A stretch of DNA of 9,027 nucleotides from Actinomycetota bacterium. Its GTDB lineage: Bacteria; Actinomycetota; Actinomycetes; Propionibacteriales; Nocardioidaceae. Made by a program: the position numbers and the translations under genes. The stretch spans positions 1-9,027 of the forward strand of contig WLIH01000064.1 of assembly GCA_009702305.1 (NCBI GenBank), given 5' to 3'. Below the pieces are notes generated by a model. The model made no database searches. It had not been told where the DNA came from and was given only the letters and a program-made list of their open reading frames with translations. Shown here in pieces: positions 1-6,707 of the stretch (positions are counted from its first letter, which is position 1; each line of letters begins with the position of its first letter).

Positions 1-533
1 ATGTACGACGGTCCGCTCATCGCCGTCCGGCCGTTGCTCCAGGGCTGCTCGTGGGCCCAGGTCATGATCTCGCCGGCGTCCTCGTTCTCCCGGGCGTCGA
101 AGGCGTTCCACTGGCCGCCGGAGCTGCCGGTGCCTCGGGCGTCGACCGTGAGCTGGGCGTAGCCGCGCCGCACGAGGTACTCCGGCGCGGCCTGCGTGAT
201 CTTGTTGTACGCCGTGATGGTCACGATCACGGGGAACCGCTTGTCCACGGCCTGACCCGACGCGTCGGCCGGCAGCACGAGATCGCCGCGCAGCACCGTC
301 CCGTCGGAGACGGGGATGGCCAGGTCGCTGACCATGACGCTGCCGGGGTACTGCTCCGCCCGCGGCTTCCACGTGCCCCGGGCCGCCGGCCCAGCGCCGG
401 CTGCTGCGGTCGGCGCGGACGCCCCCGCCGGCCGGTCGGGCGCTGCTTGGCCCGGCGTGGCGGAGTAGACGACACCCGACGCGGCGAGAGCGAGGGCGAG
501 CAGAGCGGGGGCGGTGCGGCGCACGACGGACAA
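1..533 (-). CDS. Secreted CocE/NonD-type serine hydrolase (S15 family), N-terminal part, cut by the window edge
   Basis: Translating the minus strand from a TTG at 531-533 gives 177 open residues that continue past base 1. Residues 1-31 form a signal peptide: MSVVRR, then a hydrophobic Ala/Leu stretch and a likely cut near GQAAP. The mature protein starts with a Pro/Ala-rich linker. From about residue 65 it reads VSDLAIPVSDGTVLRGDLVLP, then FPVIVTITAYNK, RRGYAQLTVDARGTGSSGG and MSGPSY at the edge. This order is typical of the alpha/beta-hydrolase domain of CocE and X-Pro dipeptidyl-peptidases. Ser176 in GPSY is the expected nucleophile; Asp, His and the C-terminal jelly-roll domain would lie outside the window. 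The likely role is extracellular hydrolysis of a peptide, amide or ester; the substrate cannot be read. TTG was chosen because AGGAGG lies 5 bases upstream; a GTG at 522-524 is 14 bases from it. The gene follows the EtfD gene after 164 bp. Confidence 0.85.
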   Translation of the reverse strand, partial: MSVVRRTAPALLALALAASGVVYSATPGQAAPDRPAGASAPTAAAGAGPAARGTWKPRAEQYPGSVMVSDLAIPVSDGTVLRGDLVLPADASGQAVDKRFPVIVTITAYNKITQAAPEYLVRRGYAQLTVDARGTGSSGGQWNAFDARENEDAGEIMTWAHEQPWSNGRTAMSGPSY

Positions 534-538
534 GGTGA

Positions 539-544
539 CCTCCT
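539..544 (-). promoter_or_regulatory. Ribosome binding site for the S15-type hydrolase
   Basis: A perfect AGGAGG on the minus strand sits 5 bases before the TTG at 533. This decides the start in favour of TTG over the in-frame GTG at 524 (too far) and the upstream GTG at 551 (no such site before it). Confidence 0.75.
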
Positions 545-566
545 GGGACACCTCGTCAACGACCCA

Positions 567-584
567 CCGTGATGGTCGTCACGG
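567..584 (-). repeat. Inverted repeat CCGTGA-N6-TCACGG in the leader of the S15-type hydrolase gene
   Basis: Perfect 6-bp arms (567-572 and 579-584) are separated by 6 bases, about 34 bp upstream of the hydrolase start. It could be an operator half-site pair or a leader hairpin just upstream of the ribosome binding site. No regulator is visible in the window to assign it to. Confidence 0.4.
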
Positions 585-619
585 AGACCAGAACCACCCC
601 CGGGGGATAGTCGGGGACC

Positions 620-655
620 TTCGGCACACCGACGACACGGTCGCGCTGTGCCGAA
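620..655 (-). terminator. Candidate terminator after the EtfD-type gene
   Basis: A perfect 9-bp inverted repeat, TTCGGCACA (620-628) and TGTGCCGAA (647-655), has an 18-base loop that can form a further 4-bp CGAC/GTCG stem. It lies 42 bp beyond the EtfD stop codon and before the hydrolase leader, the place for a terminator between two genes of the same direction. No T-run follows, so factor-independent activity is uncertain; such hairpins without T-runs are common in high-GC actinobacteria. An operator is the alternative. Confidence 0.5.
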
Positions 656-662
656 CGTCCCT

Positions 663-686
663 GGCTATCCGCGTGGGCTATCCGCG
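663..686. repeat. Two direct copies of GGCTATCCGCG
   Basis: The 11-base word occurs at 663-673 and 676-686, a 13-bp period, just downstream of the EtfD stop codon. It may be a small tandem duplication or a paired protein-binding site; nothing else in the window explains it. Confidence 0.45.
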
Positions 687-697
687 CGGGTGGCCGC

Positions 698-3600
698 TCA
701 CAGGTCGAAGAGCGAGCTCGAACCCGAGATGTCGACGTCGGTCTTCGGCGTGTGGGCCTCGCCGCTGCTGGGCGCCGCGGCCTTCTTCTCCTCGGTCGGC
801 TCGGCTTCTTCCTCGGGCTCGCGCTCCGAGTCGGGCTCGGGCTCCGGCTCCGGGTCGGGCTCTGGCTGGGCCTCGGCGGCCGGCTCGTCGGGCGTCGAGT
901 CCGGCACCACGGCGTCAGTGGAGGCTGCTGCGGTCGCCGCAGCGCTCAGGGCCGCTCCCGGGGACAGGTCGCTCGACGCTTCCGGCTCGGGCTCGACTTC
1001 GGCGGCCGGCTCGACGGGCTCGGGCTCGACGGACTTGGACTCCTGCTCGGACGCCGCGGGTGCGGCATCCGCCGGAGCGGCAGCCGGTGCGGGCGCGACG
1101 ATGTCGAACAGTGAGCCCGACTCGGGGATGGCCGTGGCCGGCGCTGCGGCGGGTGCCGGTGGCGCGGCAGGTGCGCTCGCCACTTCGGGCTCGGCTTCCG
1201 GCTCCGGCTCCGGCTCGACTTCCGGCTCCGGCTCGGCCGCTGCCGCTGGGGCGGCGACCGGCTCGGGAGCGGCGATGTCGAACAGGGACCCGCCCGAGCC
1301 CAGGTCGGCCTTCGGCGCGGCCGGCTCGGTCGTGGTCTCGGTCGCCGGCGCCTCGGTCGAGGCAGGGGTAGCGGCAGGGGACTTCGACTCCGGAGCGGTT
1401 GCCGGTGCGTCGCCGGCTGGGATGTCGAAGAGCGAGCCGTCGGCGCTGAGGTCGGCCGTGGGCTCCGGCTTGGTTGCCGGCTGCTCCGCCGCGGCGACCG
1501 GCTCGTCGCCGCCGATGTCGAAGAGCGAGCCCCCGGAGGAGGCCGGCTTCGCCGCCTGCGCCTCCTCGGCGACCGGCTTGTCCTCGGTGGCCGTGGCGGG
1601 CGTGTCGAACAGCGATCCGCCGGTGGTCGCCGCAGCGGGCTTCTCCTCGGCTGCGGCCGCCTCCGGGGAGTCGAACAGGGACGAGCCGCCGCTCGCCTTC
1701 GCGGCCGGGCCGGCGTCCGCGGTCTCGACGACCGTGTCCTCGGTGATGGTCTCGTCGCCGGCCTCGGGCTCGGCCTTCGTCTCGACCGGCGCCTTCGTCG
1801 CAGCCGCTGAGGTCGCCGCGCCCTCGCCGGGCGCCAGCTTGGTGGCCTGCTCGCCCTTGACCGAGGCGAGCAGCATCTGGGCGACGTCGAGGATCTCGAC
1901 CTCTTCGCGGGCCTCGCCCTTGGCCTGCTGGGCGGTCAGGCCGTCGGAGAGCATCACGCGGCAGAACGGGCAGCCGACGGCGATCTGGTCGGCGCCGGTG
2001 CCGACCGCCTCCTTGGTGCGGTTGAGGTTGATTCGCTCGCCGATGTTCTCCTCCATCCACATGCGGGCGCCGCCGGCGCCGCAGCAGAAGGACCGCTCGG
2101 AGTTGCGCTCCATCTCGACGTACTCGGCGCCCGGCAGCACCTGCAGCAGCTCGCGCGGCGGCGTGTAGACGCCGTTGTGGCGCCCGATGTAGCACGGGTC
2201 GTGGTAGGTGATCGAGCGCTGGTGGGCGCCGGCGCCGTCCTTGACCGGAGTCAGCTTGCCCTCGCGGACGAGGCGGTTGAGCAGCTGGGTGTGGTGCACG
2301 ACCTCGAGCTCGACGCCGAAGGCGGAGTACTCGTTCTTGAGGGTGTTGAAGCAGTGGGCGCAGGTCGAGACGACCTTCTTGACCTTGTACTCCTTGAAGG
2401 TCTCGGCGTTCTGCTGGGCCAGGCCCTGGAAGACGAACTCGTTGCCCGCACGTCGTGCGGGGTCGCCGGTGCAGGTCTCGCCGTTGCCGAGCACGCCGAA
2501 GCTGACGCCGGCCAGGTCGAGCAGCTCGGCGACGGCGCGGGTGGTCTTCTTGGCGCGGTCCTCATAGGCGCCGGCGCAGCCGACCCAGAAGAGCCAGTCG
2601 ACCTCGTCGAGCGACTCGATGGTCTCGCCGACGACCTTGACCTCGAAGTCGAGACCCTTGGCCCAGTCCATGCGCGCGTTCGGCGACATGTTCCAGGGGT
2701 TGCCCTTGTTCTCGAGGCCCTTGAAGAGCCCGTTGAGCTCGCTGGGGAAGTTCGACTCGACCAGCACGGCGTAGCGACGCATGTCGATGATGTGGTCGAC
2801 GTGCTCGATGTCGACCGGGCACTGCTGCACGCAGGCGCCGCACGACGTGCACGACCACAGGACGTCGGGGTCGATGACCGCCGAGCCGTCCTCGGGCATG
2901 TAGAACCACTCGTCGCCGGTCGGGCCGACCAGCGGACGCTCGCCCTCGAGCTTGGCGGCGTCGGAGAGCCCGTCGCGCTGGTCCTCGGGCGTCTGGAGGT
3001 ACTCCGCCTTGGCGTACGCCGCGTCGCGCAGGCCCATGATCATCAGCTTCGGCGAGAGCGGCTTCTCGGTGTTCCACGCCGGGCACTGCGACTGGCAGCG
3101 ACCGCACTCGGTGCAGGTCGTGAAGTCGAGGATGCCCTTCCAGGAGAAGTCCTCGATCGAGCCCACGCCCAGGACGGAGTCCTCGTCGAGGTCGTCGATG
3201 TCGTCGAGGGTCACCGGCTTGCCGGCCGACGTCAGCGGCTTCACCGCACCCAGGGCGGTGCGACCCGACGACTCGCGCTTGAACCAGATGTTGAACCACG
3301 CGGTGAAGCGGTGCCAGGCCACGCCCATGGTGATGTTGCGGGCGATCACGAGCAGCCAGACCATCGCCAGCACGATCTTGAACATGGCGATGAAGAAGAT
3401 GATGTTCTCGAGGGCGTGCTCCCCGTCGGGGTAGAGCGCGTCGCCGACGTAGGAGCTCAACGGGAAGTGCGCGCGACCGCCGTGCTCGCCACCGTGGTGC
3501 AGCTCGATGAGCTTGTACTCCGCGCCGCGGATGAAGAGGATCGCTCCGCCCTCGAGCAGCGCCATCGCCTCGACGAAGTAGGCCTGCCAGGCGCGCGAGC

Positions 3601-4036
3601 CGTAGAAGCGGCTCTGGCGGCCCTTGCGGCGGGGGTGGTTGAGCTGGCGGTAGACGATCAGGAAGACGATGCCGATGGTGCTGAGCAGGCCGAGGAACTC
3701 GGCGATCCACTCGTAGGGGTACCAGTGACCGATGATCGGCAGCGCGAACTCGGGGTCGAAGAGCTGGAAGTAGCCGGTGAGCACCGCGGAGCTGAGGAAC
3801 AGGAACGCCGCGTAGACGAACCAGTGCATGATGCCGATCCAGGTCCACTGCAGCATCCGCGTGTGGAGGAACGTCTCCTTGAACATCGTCACGGTCCGCT
3901 GCAGCGGCGCGTCCGTGCGACCGGCGACCGGCTGACCGGCGCGGATCACGGCGAGCATCCGGCGGACAGCCACGGTCACGGCCGTCACGGCGACGACCGT
4001 GATGGCCAGCGAGACGATGATGGCGAAGATCTGCAT
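698..4036 (-). CDS. etfD: EtfD-type membrane iron-sulfur oxidoreductase with a long SLFD-motif tail
   Basis: The 1112-residue protein has three parts. Residues 1-250 hold about five membrane helices (near 2-24, 66-90, 109-129, 152-170, 211-232) with several histidines. Residues 300-735 are the redox part: two 4Fe-4S ferredoxin motifs, C308/C311/C314/C318 and C396/C399/C402/C406, then two cysteine-rich CCG-type modules (C487, C522, C559, C562; then C615, C651-C652-G653, C689, C692), as in heterodisulfide reductase subunit D/B relatives. Residues 740-1112 are a Pro/Ala/Glu-rich, probably disordered tail with seven SLFD motifs. The core matches the mycobacterial EtfD family (Rv0338c type), known to pass electrons from electron transfer flavoprotein to menaquinone during fatty acid beta-oxidation. 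No etfBA genes are in the window, so the symbol rests on protein architecture alone. The ATG at 4036 is preceded by GAGGAG 10 bases upstream and starts a membrane helix. The tail makes it longer than the roughly 880 residues I recall for the mycobacterial protein. Confidence 0.85.
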   Translation of the reverse strand: MQIFAIIVSLAITVVAVTAVTVAVRRMLAVIRAGQPVAGRTDAPLQRTVTMFKETFLHTRMLQWTWIGIMHWFVYAAFLFLSSAVLTGYFQLFDPEFALPIIGHWYPYEWIAEFLGLLSTIGIVFLIVYRQLNHPRRKGRQSRFYGSRAWQAYFVEAMALLEGGAILFIRGAEYKLIELHHGGEHGGRAHFPLSSYVGDALYPDGEHALENIIFFIAMFKIVLAMVWLLVIARNITMGVAWHRFTAWFNIWFKRESSGRTALGAVKPLTSAGKPVTLDDIDDLDEDSVLGVGSIEDFSWKGILDFTTCTECGRCQSQCPAWNTEKPLSPKLMIMGLRDAAYAKAEYLQTPEDQRDGLSDAAKLEGERPLVGPTGDEWFYMPEDGSAVIDPDVLWSCTSCGACVQQCPVDIEHVDHIIDMRRYAVLVESNFPSELNGLFKGLENKGNPWNMSPNARMDWAKGLDFEVKVVGETIESLDEVDWLFWVGCAGAYEDRAKKTTRAVAELLDLAGVSFGVLGNGETCTGDPARRAGNEFVFQGLAQQNAETFKEYKVKKVVSTCAHCFNTLKNEYSAFGVELEVVHHTQLLNRLVREGKLTPVKDGAGAHQRSITYHDPCYIGRHNGVYTPPRELLQVLPGAEYVEMERNSERSFCCGAGGARMWMEENIGERINLNRTKEAVGTGADQIAVGCPFCRVMLSDGLTAQQAKGEAREEVEILDVAQMLLASVKGEQATKLAPGEGAATSAAATKAPVETKAEPEAGDETITEDTVVETADAGPAAKASGGSSLFDSPEAAAAEEKPAAATTGGSLFDTPATATEDKPVAEEAQAAKPASSGGSLFDIGGDEPVAAAEQPATKPEPTADLSADGSLFDIPAGDAPATAPESKSPAATPASTEAPATETTTEPAAPKADLGSGGSLFDIAAPEPVAAPAAAAEPEPEVEPEPEPEAEPEVASAPAAPPAPAAAPATAIPESGSLFDIVAPAPAAAPADAAPAASEQESKSVEPEPVEPAAEVEPEPEASSDLSPGAALSAAATAAASTDAVVPDSTPDEPAAEAQPEPDPEPEPEPDSEREPEEEAEPTEEKKAAAPSSGEAHTPKTDVDISGSSSLFDL
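826..870. repeat. Low-complexity GGCTCS hexamer tract inside the EtfD tail
   Basis: Degenerate tandem hexamers of the GGCTCG/GGCTCC kind encode the acidic Pro-Glu/Pro-Asp run near the C terminus of the EtfD-type protein. Such tracts expand and contract by slippage, so tail length may vary between strains. Confidence 0.6.
1185..1235. repeat. Second GGCTCC hexamer tract inside the EtfD tail
   Basis: TTCCGGCTCCGGCTC occurs at 1196-1210 and again at 1220-1234, a 24-bp period. It encodes the PEPEVEPEPEPE segment between the fifth and sixth SLFD motifs. It is an in-frame simple-sequence region, prone to changes in multiples of 6 bp. Confidence 0.6.
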
Positions 4037-4046
4037 GCGGTGGGCG

Positions 4047-4052
4047 CTCCTC
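4047..4052 (-). promoter_or_regulatory. Ribosome binding site of the EtfD-type gene
   Basis: GAGGAG on the minus strand ends 10 bases before the ATG at 4036. It is slightly distant but the best purine-rich site, and it supports the start that keeps the first membrane helix. Confidence 0.55.
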
Positions 4053-4088
4053 GTCGGACGGCTGCTCGTCTACCCGACGGGCAGCGCG

Positions 4089-4117
4089 AGCCTAGTGACC
4101 TGGGAGGACGGCGTCAG
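4089..4117 (-). promoter_or_regulatory. Candidate vegetative sigma-factor promoter of the EtfD-type gene
   Basis: On the minus strand CTGACG (4117-4112) is followed by exactly 17 bases and TAGGCT (4094-4089). This resembles the TTGACR-N17-TAnnnT pattern of actinobacterial housekeeping promoters. Transcription would begin near 4082, leaving a leader of about 45 bases before the ATG. It sits in the only gap upstream of the gene, which supports it; sequence resemblance alone is weak proof. Confidence 0.5.
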
Positions 4118-4120
4118 TCC

Positions 4121-4154
4121 CTCACCGGGGTGAGAAGAATCCTACCGGCAGGTA
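4121..4154 (-). terminator. Candidate terminator region after the amidohydrolase gene
   Basis: Two small hairpins follow the amidohydrolase stop on the minus strand: TACC-N4-GGTA (4143-4154), then a T-rich ATTCTTCT stretch, then CTCACC-GG-GGTGAG (4121-4134). They end just before the -35-like element of the next gene. The stems are short, so activity is uncertain. Confidence 0.4.
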
Positions 4155-4157
4155 ACT

Positions 4158-6656
4158 TCAGCTGCGACGCAGCCCGGTGACCCGTCCCGCGCGGTCGAAG
4201 GTCGCCGTCATCCGGACGGTGGGCTGACCCGGCGCGCTGGCGCAGAAGCCGTACTGGCGCCCGAGCCGGACGTAGGGCTGGCCGACGGCCTTCATCACCT
4301 CGGTCGTCGTCATCCCCCGGCGCACGACGCGGGTGACGGTGGCGACGGGCAGCCTGTTCTCCGGGTTGCGGCACGAGTCCGGTGCGACGCCGTAGGCCCG
4401 CTCCCACATCTGCAGGTAGGCCTCGGCGCCACGGGTCATGTCCTCGGTGATGGCGGCGCCGTCCTTGCCGGCGACGAGCTTGAGGTCCTGGATCCAGTCG
4501 GGGTAGAGGCCGTACTGCGCCACCCCGTCGACGTTGATGTCGTAGACGCGCTCGCCGGCGCGCTGCTGCTCGATCGTGACGCCGCCGAGACCCTTGAACG
4601 GGTAGGTCACGGGGTTGGGCACGTCGGCGCCGCGGGGGTTGCCCTGGGCGCCGAGCCCGTTGATGTCCGCGCCGTAGCCGATGCCGTAGTAGTAGCGCTG
4701 GTCGGCCCAGCCGACGTGGGTGCGCCACTTGTCGACGAAGCCGGTGGAGTCGCCGGCGTACGGCGTGATGAAGCCGCCGAGCTCGTAGACGCGCGGGTAG
4801 GCGTCGGGGGTCGACCAGGAGTGGCTCGACACGACGCCGTGGTAGCCCAGCGCCTCGATCTGGTCGAGCGACTGGTTGCGGGCCTCGACGCTCATATGGT
4901 CGGGGTCGAAGATGATCTTCTTCTGCACGAGCCGGTCGATGGTGTGCGCGCCCAGCGTGGTCAGGCCGCGGGCGTTGCAGTGGTCGGGGGTCGGGTAGAG
5001 CGGCCCGTTGGTGAGGTTGAGCGTGCCGAAGAGTCCGGCGATCGCGCCGAAGAGCGCATCCTGCTGGCCCGCCGAGACGTCGGGGAACGCCACCTGGTTC
5101 TGGTCGTGGCTCTCGCCGTCGGCCGGGTCGCAGTGCTGCATGTCCCAGAAGGAGCCGGTCTCGAGGAAGTTGGCGCCGTTGATGACGACGCCGAGCTCGC
5201 CCTGGTCGCCGGTGACGCCGGACAGCGCGTTGTCGAACTTGTTGACCAGCTCCATCTGGCGCACGCCGAGGTCGTGCACCTCGTCGATCTGGTCGTCGAT
5301 GGAGTCGGCGTCGCACTGCGCCAGATCGCCGGTGGGCAGCCGCTTGTAGCTGCACCCGAAGGGCACCGAGGTCTCGATGCCCATCACGACGGCGAGCTTG
5401 CCGGCGTTGATCACGCGGCGTGCTTCGAAGGGGTTCTTGACGATCCGGTAGAAGCCCTTGCCCGGTCCGCCGAACTGCGCGTCGACGTAGTCCTGGAAGT
5501 CGTACATGTCCTGCGCCTGCAGGCGCACGGCGTCCATGTCGTCGCAGGAGTTGTGCTTGATCGGGTAGATCATGCAGAGCTGGTTGTTCTCGACGAGCAG
5601 GTTGGTGAAGACCCGCAGCCCGCCGCGCCACGCGCGCTCCATCCAGCGGTAGTAGGTGCCCTCGTGGGTCAGCGAGTTGGGCGCCGGCCAGTCCTTGAAC
5701 GTCGGCCAGCCCACCGGGTCGTGGCCCACCTCGCCCGACAGCACGTCCTCGAGCACGCCGCCGTAGCCGCCGGTGTAGGTGTGGTCGGGGCAGTCGACGA
5801 GGGCGTACTCGACGCCGAAGCGGTCCCACGGCTTGCCGCAGTGAGCGTCGCCGCCGAGGAACTCGAAGGCCATCCCGTGGGTGTGGGCGTCGACGTAGCC
5901 GCGCACCTCCTGGATCGGGCTGACGCCGGCGGTCGGGCCGCCGCGCACGTCGACCTGAGACTCGGGGTAGGCGGTGCAGCCCTTCGTCACGGTCGGCACG
6001 AAGCTGGTGCGGCCGGCGACCTCGAGGGGCGCGTCGGCGTTGGTGAAGGAGATCGACGCGCCCTTCATCGACGCGGTCCACACCGTGGCGTCGGACGGCG
6101 CCGCCGCCCGGGTGTCGCCGGCGGTGACGAACTGACGATCGGCGTCGTAGAGCAGGTAGTCGCCGAGGTCGGTGGGCTTGAAGAACAGCGGTGCCCCGCC
6201 GGGCACCAGGGTGTAGCAGCCGTTGGCGAGCGCGTACTTCGTGCGCGGGTGGCTCGTGCGCTTCGGGTAGGCCGCCACGTGCTTGAGCTGGGGGTCCTTG
6301 CTGCGTCGTCCGGCGGCGACGTACGCCGTCGCGGCCGTGCGCTCGGCGGCGGTCGTCGGGTCGGTGGAGTCGGTGCTGGTCGCCGCGGCGCGGGTCACGG
6401 AGTTCTTGGTCGCCGGGTCGTTGTGCGAGTGCGCCGGCATCCAGTTCGGGTCGGTGTGCGGCAGGCCGGCCTGCCCCTTGGCGACCTCGAAGCTGCCCCG
6501 CAGGCCGCCCTCGCGGGCGCTGCCGGCCGAGCCGCTGGTCGGGATCAGCAGCGCGCCGCCGACGACGGCGACGGCGGTCACCACGGAGCACGTCAGCCGC
6601 AACCGGCCCGGCTGGGGGGTGCGGGACGGGCGGGGCTGACGGGATGGGGCGGGCAT
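4158..6656 (-). CDS. Secreted M19-like metal-dependent amidohydrolase (membrane-dipeptidase-like), 832 residues
   Basis: The protein begins with a signal peptide: a basic Arg/Pro-rich start, a hydrophobic run at about 22-39, and a cut near residues 44-47. Residues about 100-250 form an extra region I do not recognise. The catalytic core follows, with candidate metal ligands in amidohydrolase order: H258/H260 in VDAHTHG, E428 in MGIETS, H587 in FDPDHMS, H612 in VVSSHSWS and D664 in GADINGLG. LGVRQMELVNKFDNALSG (463-480) strongly resembles the LGVR...L...N segment of M19 dipeptidases. About twelve cysteines fit disulfides outside the cell. Residues 768-832 resemble a BamE/SmpA-like segment (GMTTTEVMKAVGQP). 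The likely role is extracellular hydrolysis of a peptide or amide bond; the substrate is unknown. The ATG at 6656 was chosen for its signal peptide and a GGAGG 7 bases upstream; the frame stays open to 7583 but overlaps the transporter. The gene begins 44 bp after the transporter stop. Confidence 0.85.
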   Translation of the reverse strand: MPAPSRQPRPSRTPQPGRLRLTCSVVTAVAVVGGALLIPTSGSAGSAREGGLRGSFEVAKGQAGLPHTDPNWMPAHSHNDPATKNSVTRAAATSTDSTDPTTAAERTAATAYVAAGRRSKDPQLKHVAAYPKRTSHPRTKYALANGCYTLVPGGAPLFFKPTDLGDYLLYDADRQFVTAGDTRAAAPSDATVWTASMKGASISFTNADAPLEVAGRTSFVPTVTKGCTAYPESQVDVRGGPTAGVSPIQEVRGYVDAHTHGMAFEFLGGDAHCGKPWDRFGVEYALVDCPDHTYTGGYGGVLEDVLSGEVGHDPVGWPTFKDWPAPNSLTHEGTYYRWMERAWRGGLRVFTNLLVENNQLCMIYPIKHNSCDDMDAVRLQAQDMYDFQDYVDAQFGGPGKGFYRIVKNPFEARRVINAGKLAVVMGIETSVPFGCSYKRLPTGDLAQCDADSIDDQIDEVHDLGVRQMELVNKFDNALSGVTGDQGELGVVINGANFLETGSFWDMQHCDPADGESHDQNQVAFPDVSAGQQDALFGAIAGLFGTLNLTNGPLYPTPDHCNARGLTTLGAHTIDRLVQKKIIFDPDHMSVEARNQSLDQIEALGYHGVVSSHSWSTPDAYPRVYELGGFITPYAGDSTGFVDKWRTHVGWADQRYYYGIGYGADINGLGAQGNPRGADVPNPVTYPFKGLGGVTIEQQRAGERVYDINVDGVAQYGLYPDWIQDLKLVAGKDGAAITEDMTRGAEAYLQMWERAYGVAPDSCRNPENRLPVATVTRVVRRGMTTTEVMKAVGQPYVRLGRQYGFCASAPGQPTVRMTATFDRAGRVTGLRRS

Positions 6657-6663
6657 GGCAGGA

Positions 6664-6668
6664 CCTCC
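6664..6668 (-). promoter_or_regulatory. Ribosome binding site of the amidohydrolase
   Basis: GGAGG on the minus strand lies 7 bases before the ATG at 6656. It fixes the start at the signal peptide and argues against the much longer open frame that reaches 7583. Confidence 0.75.
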
Positions 6669-6686
6669 GGGAAGAGCAGTGCGCAA

Positions 6687-6707
6687 AACCTGACACAGAT
6701 TCAGGTT
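6687..6707 (-). promoter_or_regulatory. Perfect inverted repeat AACCTGA-N7-TCAGGTT between transporter and amidohydrolase
   Basis: The 7-bp arms (6687-6693, 6701-6707) match perfectly, and the right arm includes the transporter stop codon (6701-6703). In minus-strand RNA the second arm is followed by TT, making a short TTTT run, so an intercistronic terminator or attenuator is possible. It also overlaps a promoter-like pair, TCGACA (6715-6710), 17 bases, CAGGTT (6692-6687), so it could be a repressor operator for the amidohydrolase. The sequence cannot decide between these. Confidence 0.5.

Larger units (their letters stand above)
701..1681 (-). repeat. Seven-fold SLFD motif array in the EtfD C-terminal tail
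   Basis: SLFD is encoded at 1670-1681, 1604-1615, 1517-1528, 1424-1435, 1277-1288, 1103-1114 and 704-715, giving residues starting at 786, 808, 837, 868, 917, 975 and 1108. The usual context is (G/S)GSLFD followed by I, T or S; the last copy ends the protein as SLFDL. The linkers are Ala/Pro/Glu/Thr-rich and dissimilar to one another. Codons differ between copies (TCG, TCC, TCA or AGC... for Ser; CTC or CTG for Leu), which suggests selection on the peptide rather than a fresh DNA duplication. The function is unknown to me; a multivalent short linear binding motif is the natural reading. Confidence 0.85.

Noticed and set aside
704..1681. SLFD-coding DNA as a CRISPR-like or tandem DNA repeat
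   Set aside because: Only 12-15 bases recur, spacing is irregular, codons vary and the reading frame is kept throughout; it is a protein-level repeat.
648..2168. Long plus-strand open frame rich in Ser, Gly and Ala
   Set aside because: It is the mirror of the low-complexity EtfD tail on the minus strand; high GC suppresses stop codons. The minus strand has clear cysteine motifs, membrane helices and a ribosome binding site.
2469..2474. CTG in place of CCG in the first cysteine-rich module of the EtfD-type protein (ETCTGDPARR, C522) as a lost cluster ligand
   Set aside because: From memory the CTGDPARR form is common in this branch of CCG-domain proteins, so it looks like a family trait, not damage.
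2177..4180. 667-residue plus-strand open frame
   Set aside because: Lies opposite the conserved EtfD core, has Val/Asp/Leu/Glu/Arg-biased composition typical of antisense frames, and shows no recognisable domain.
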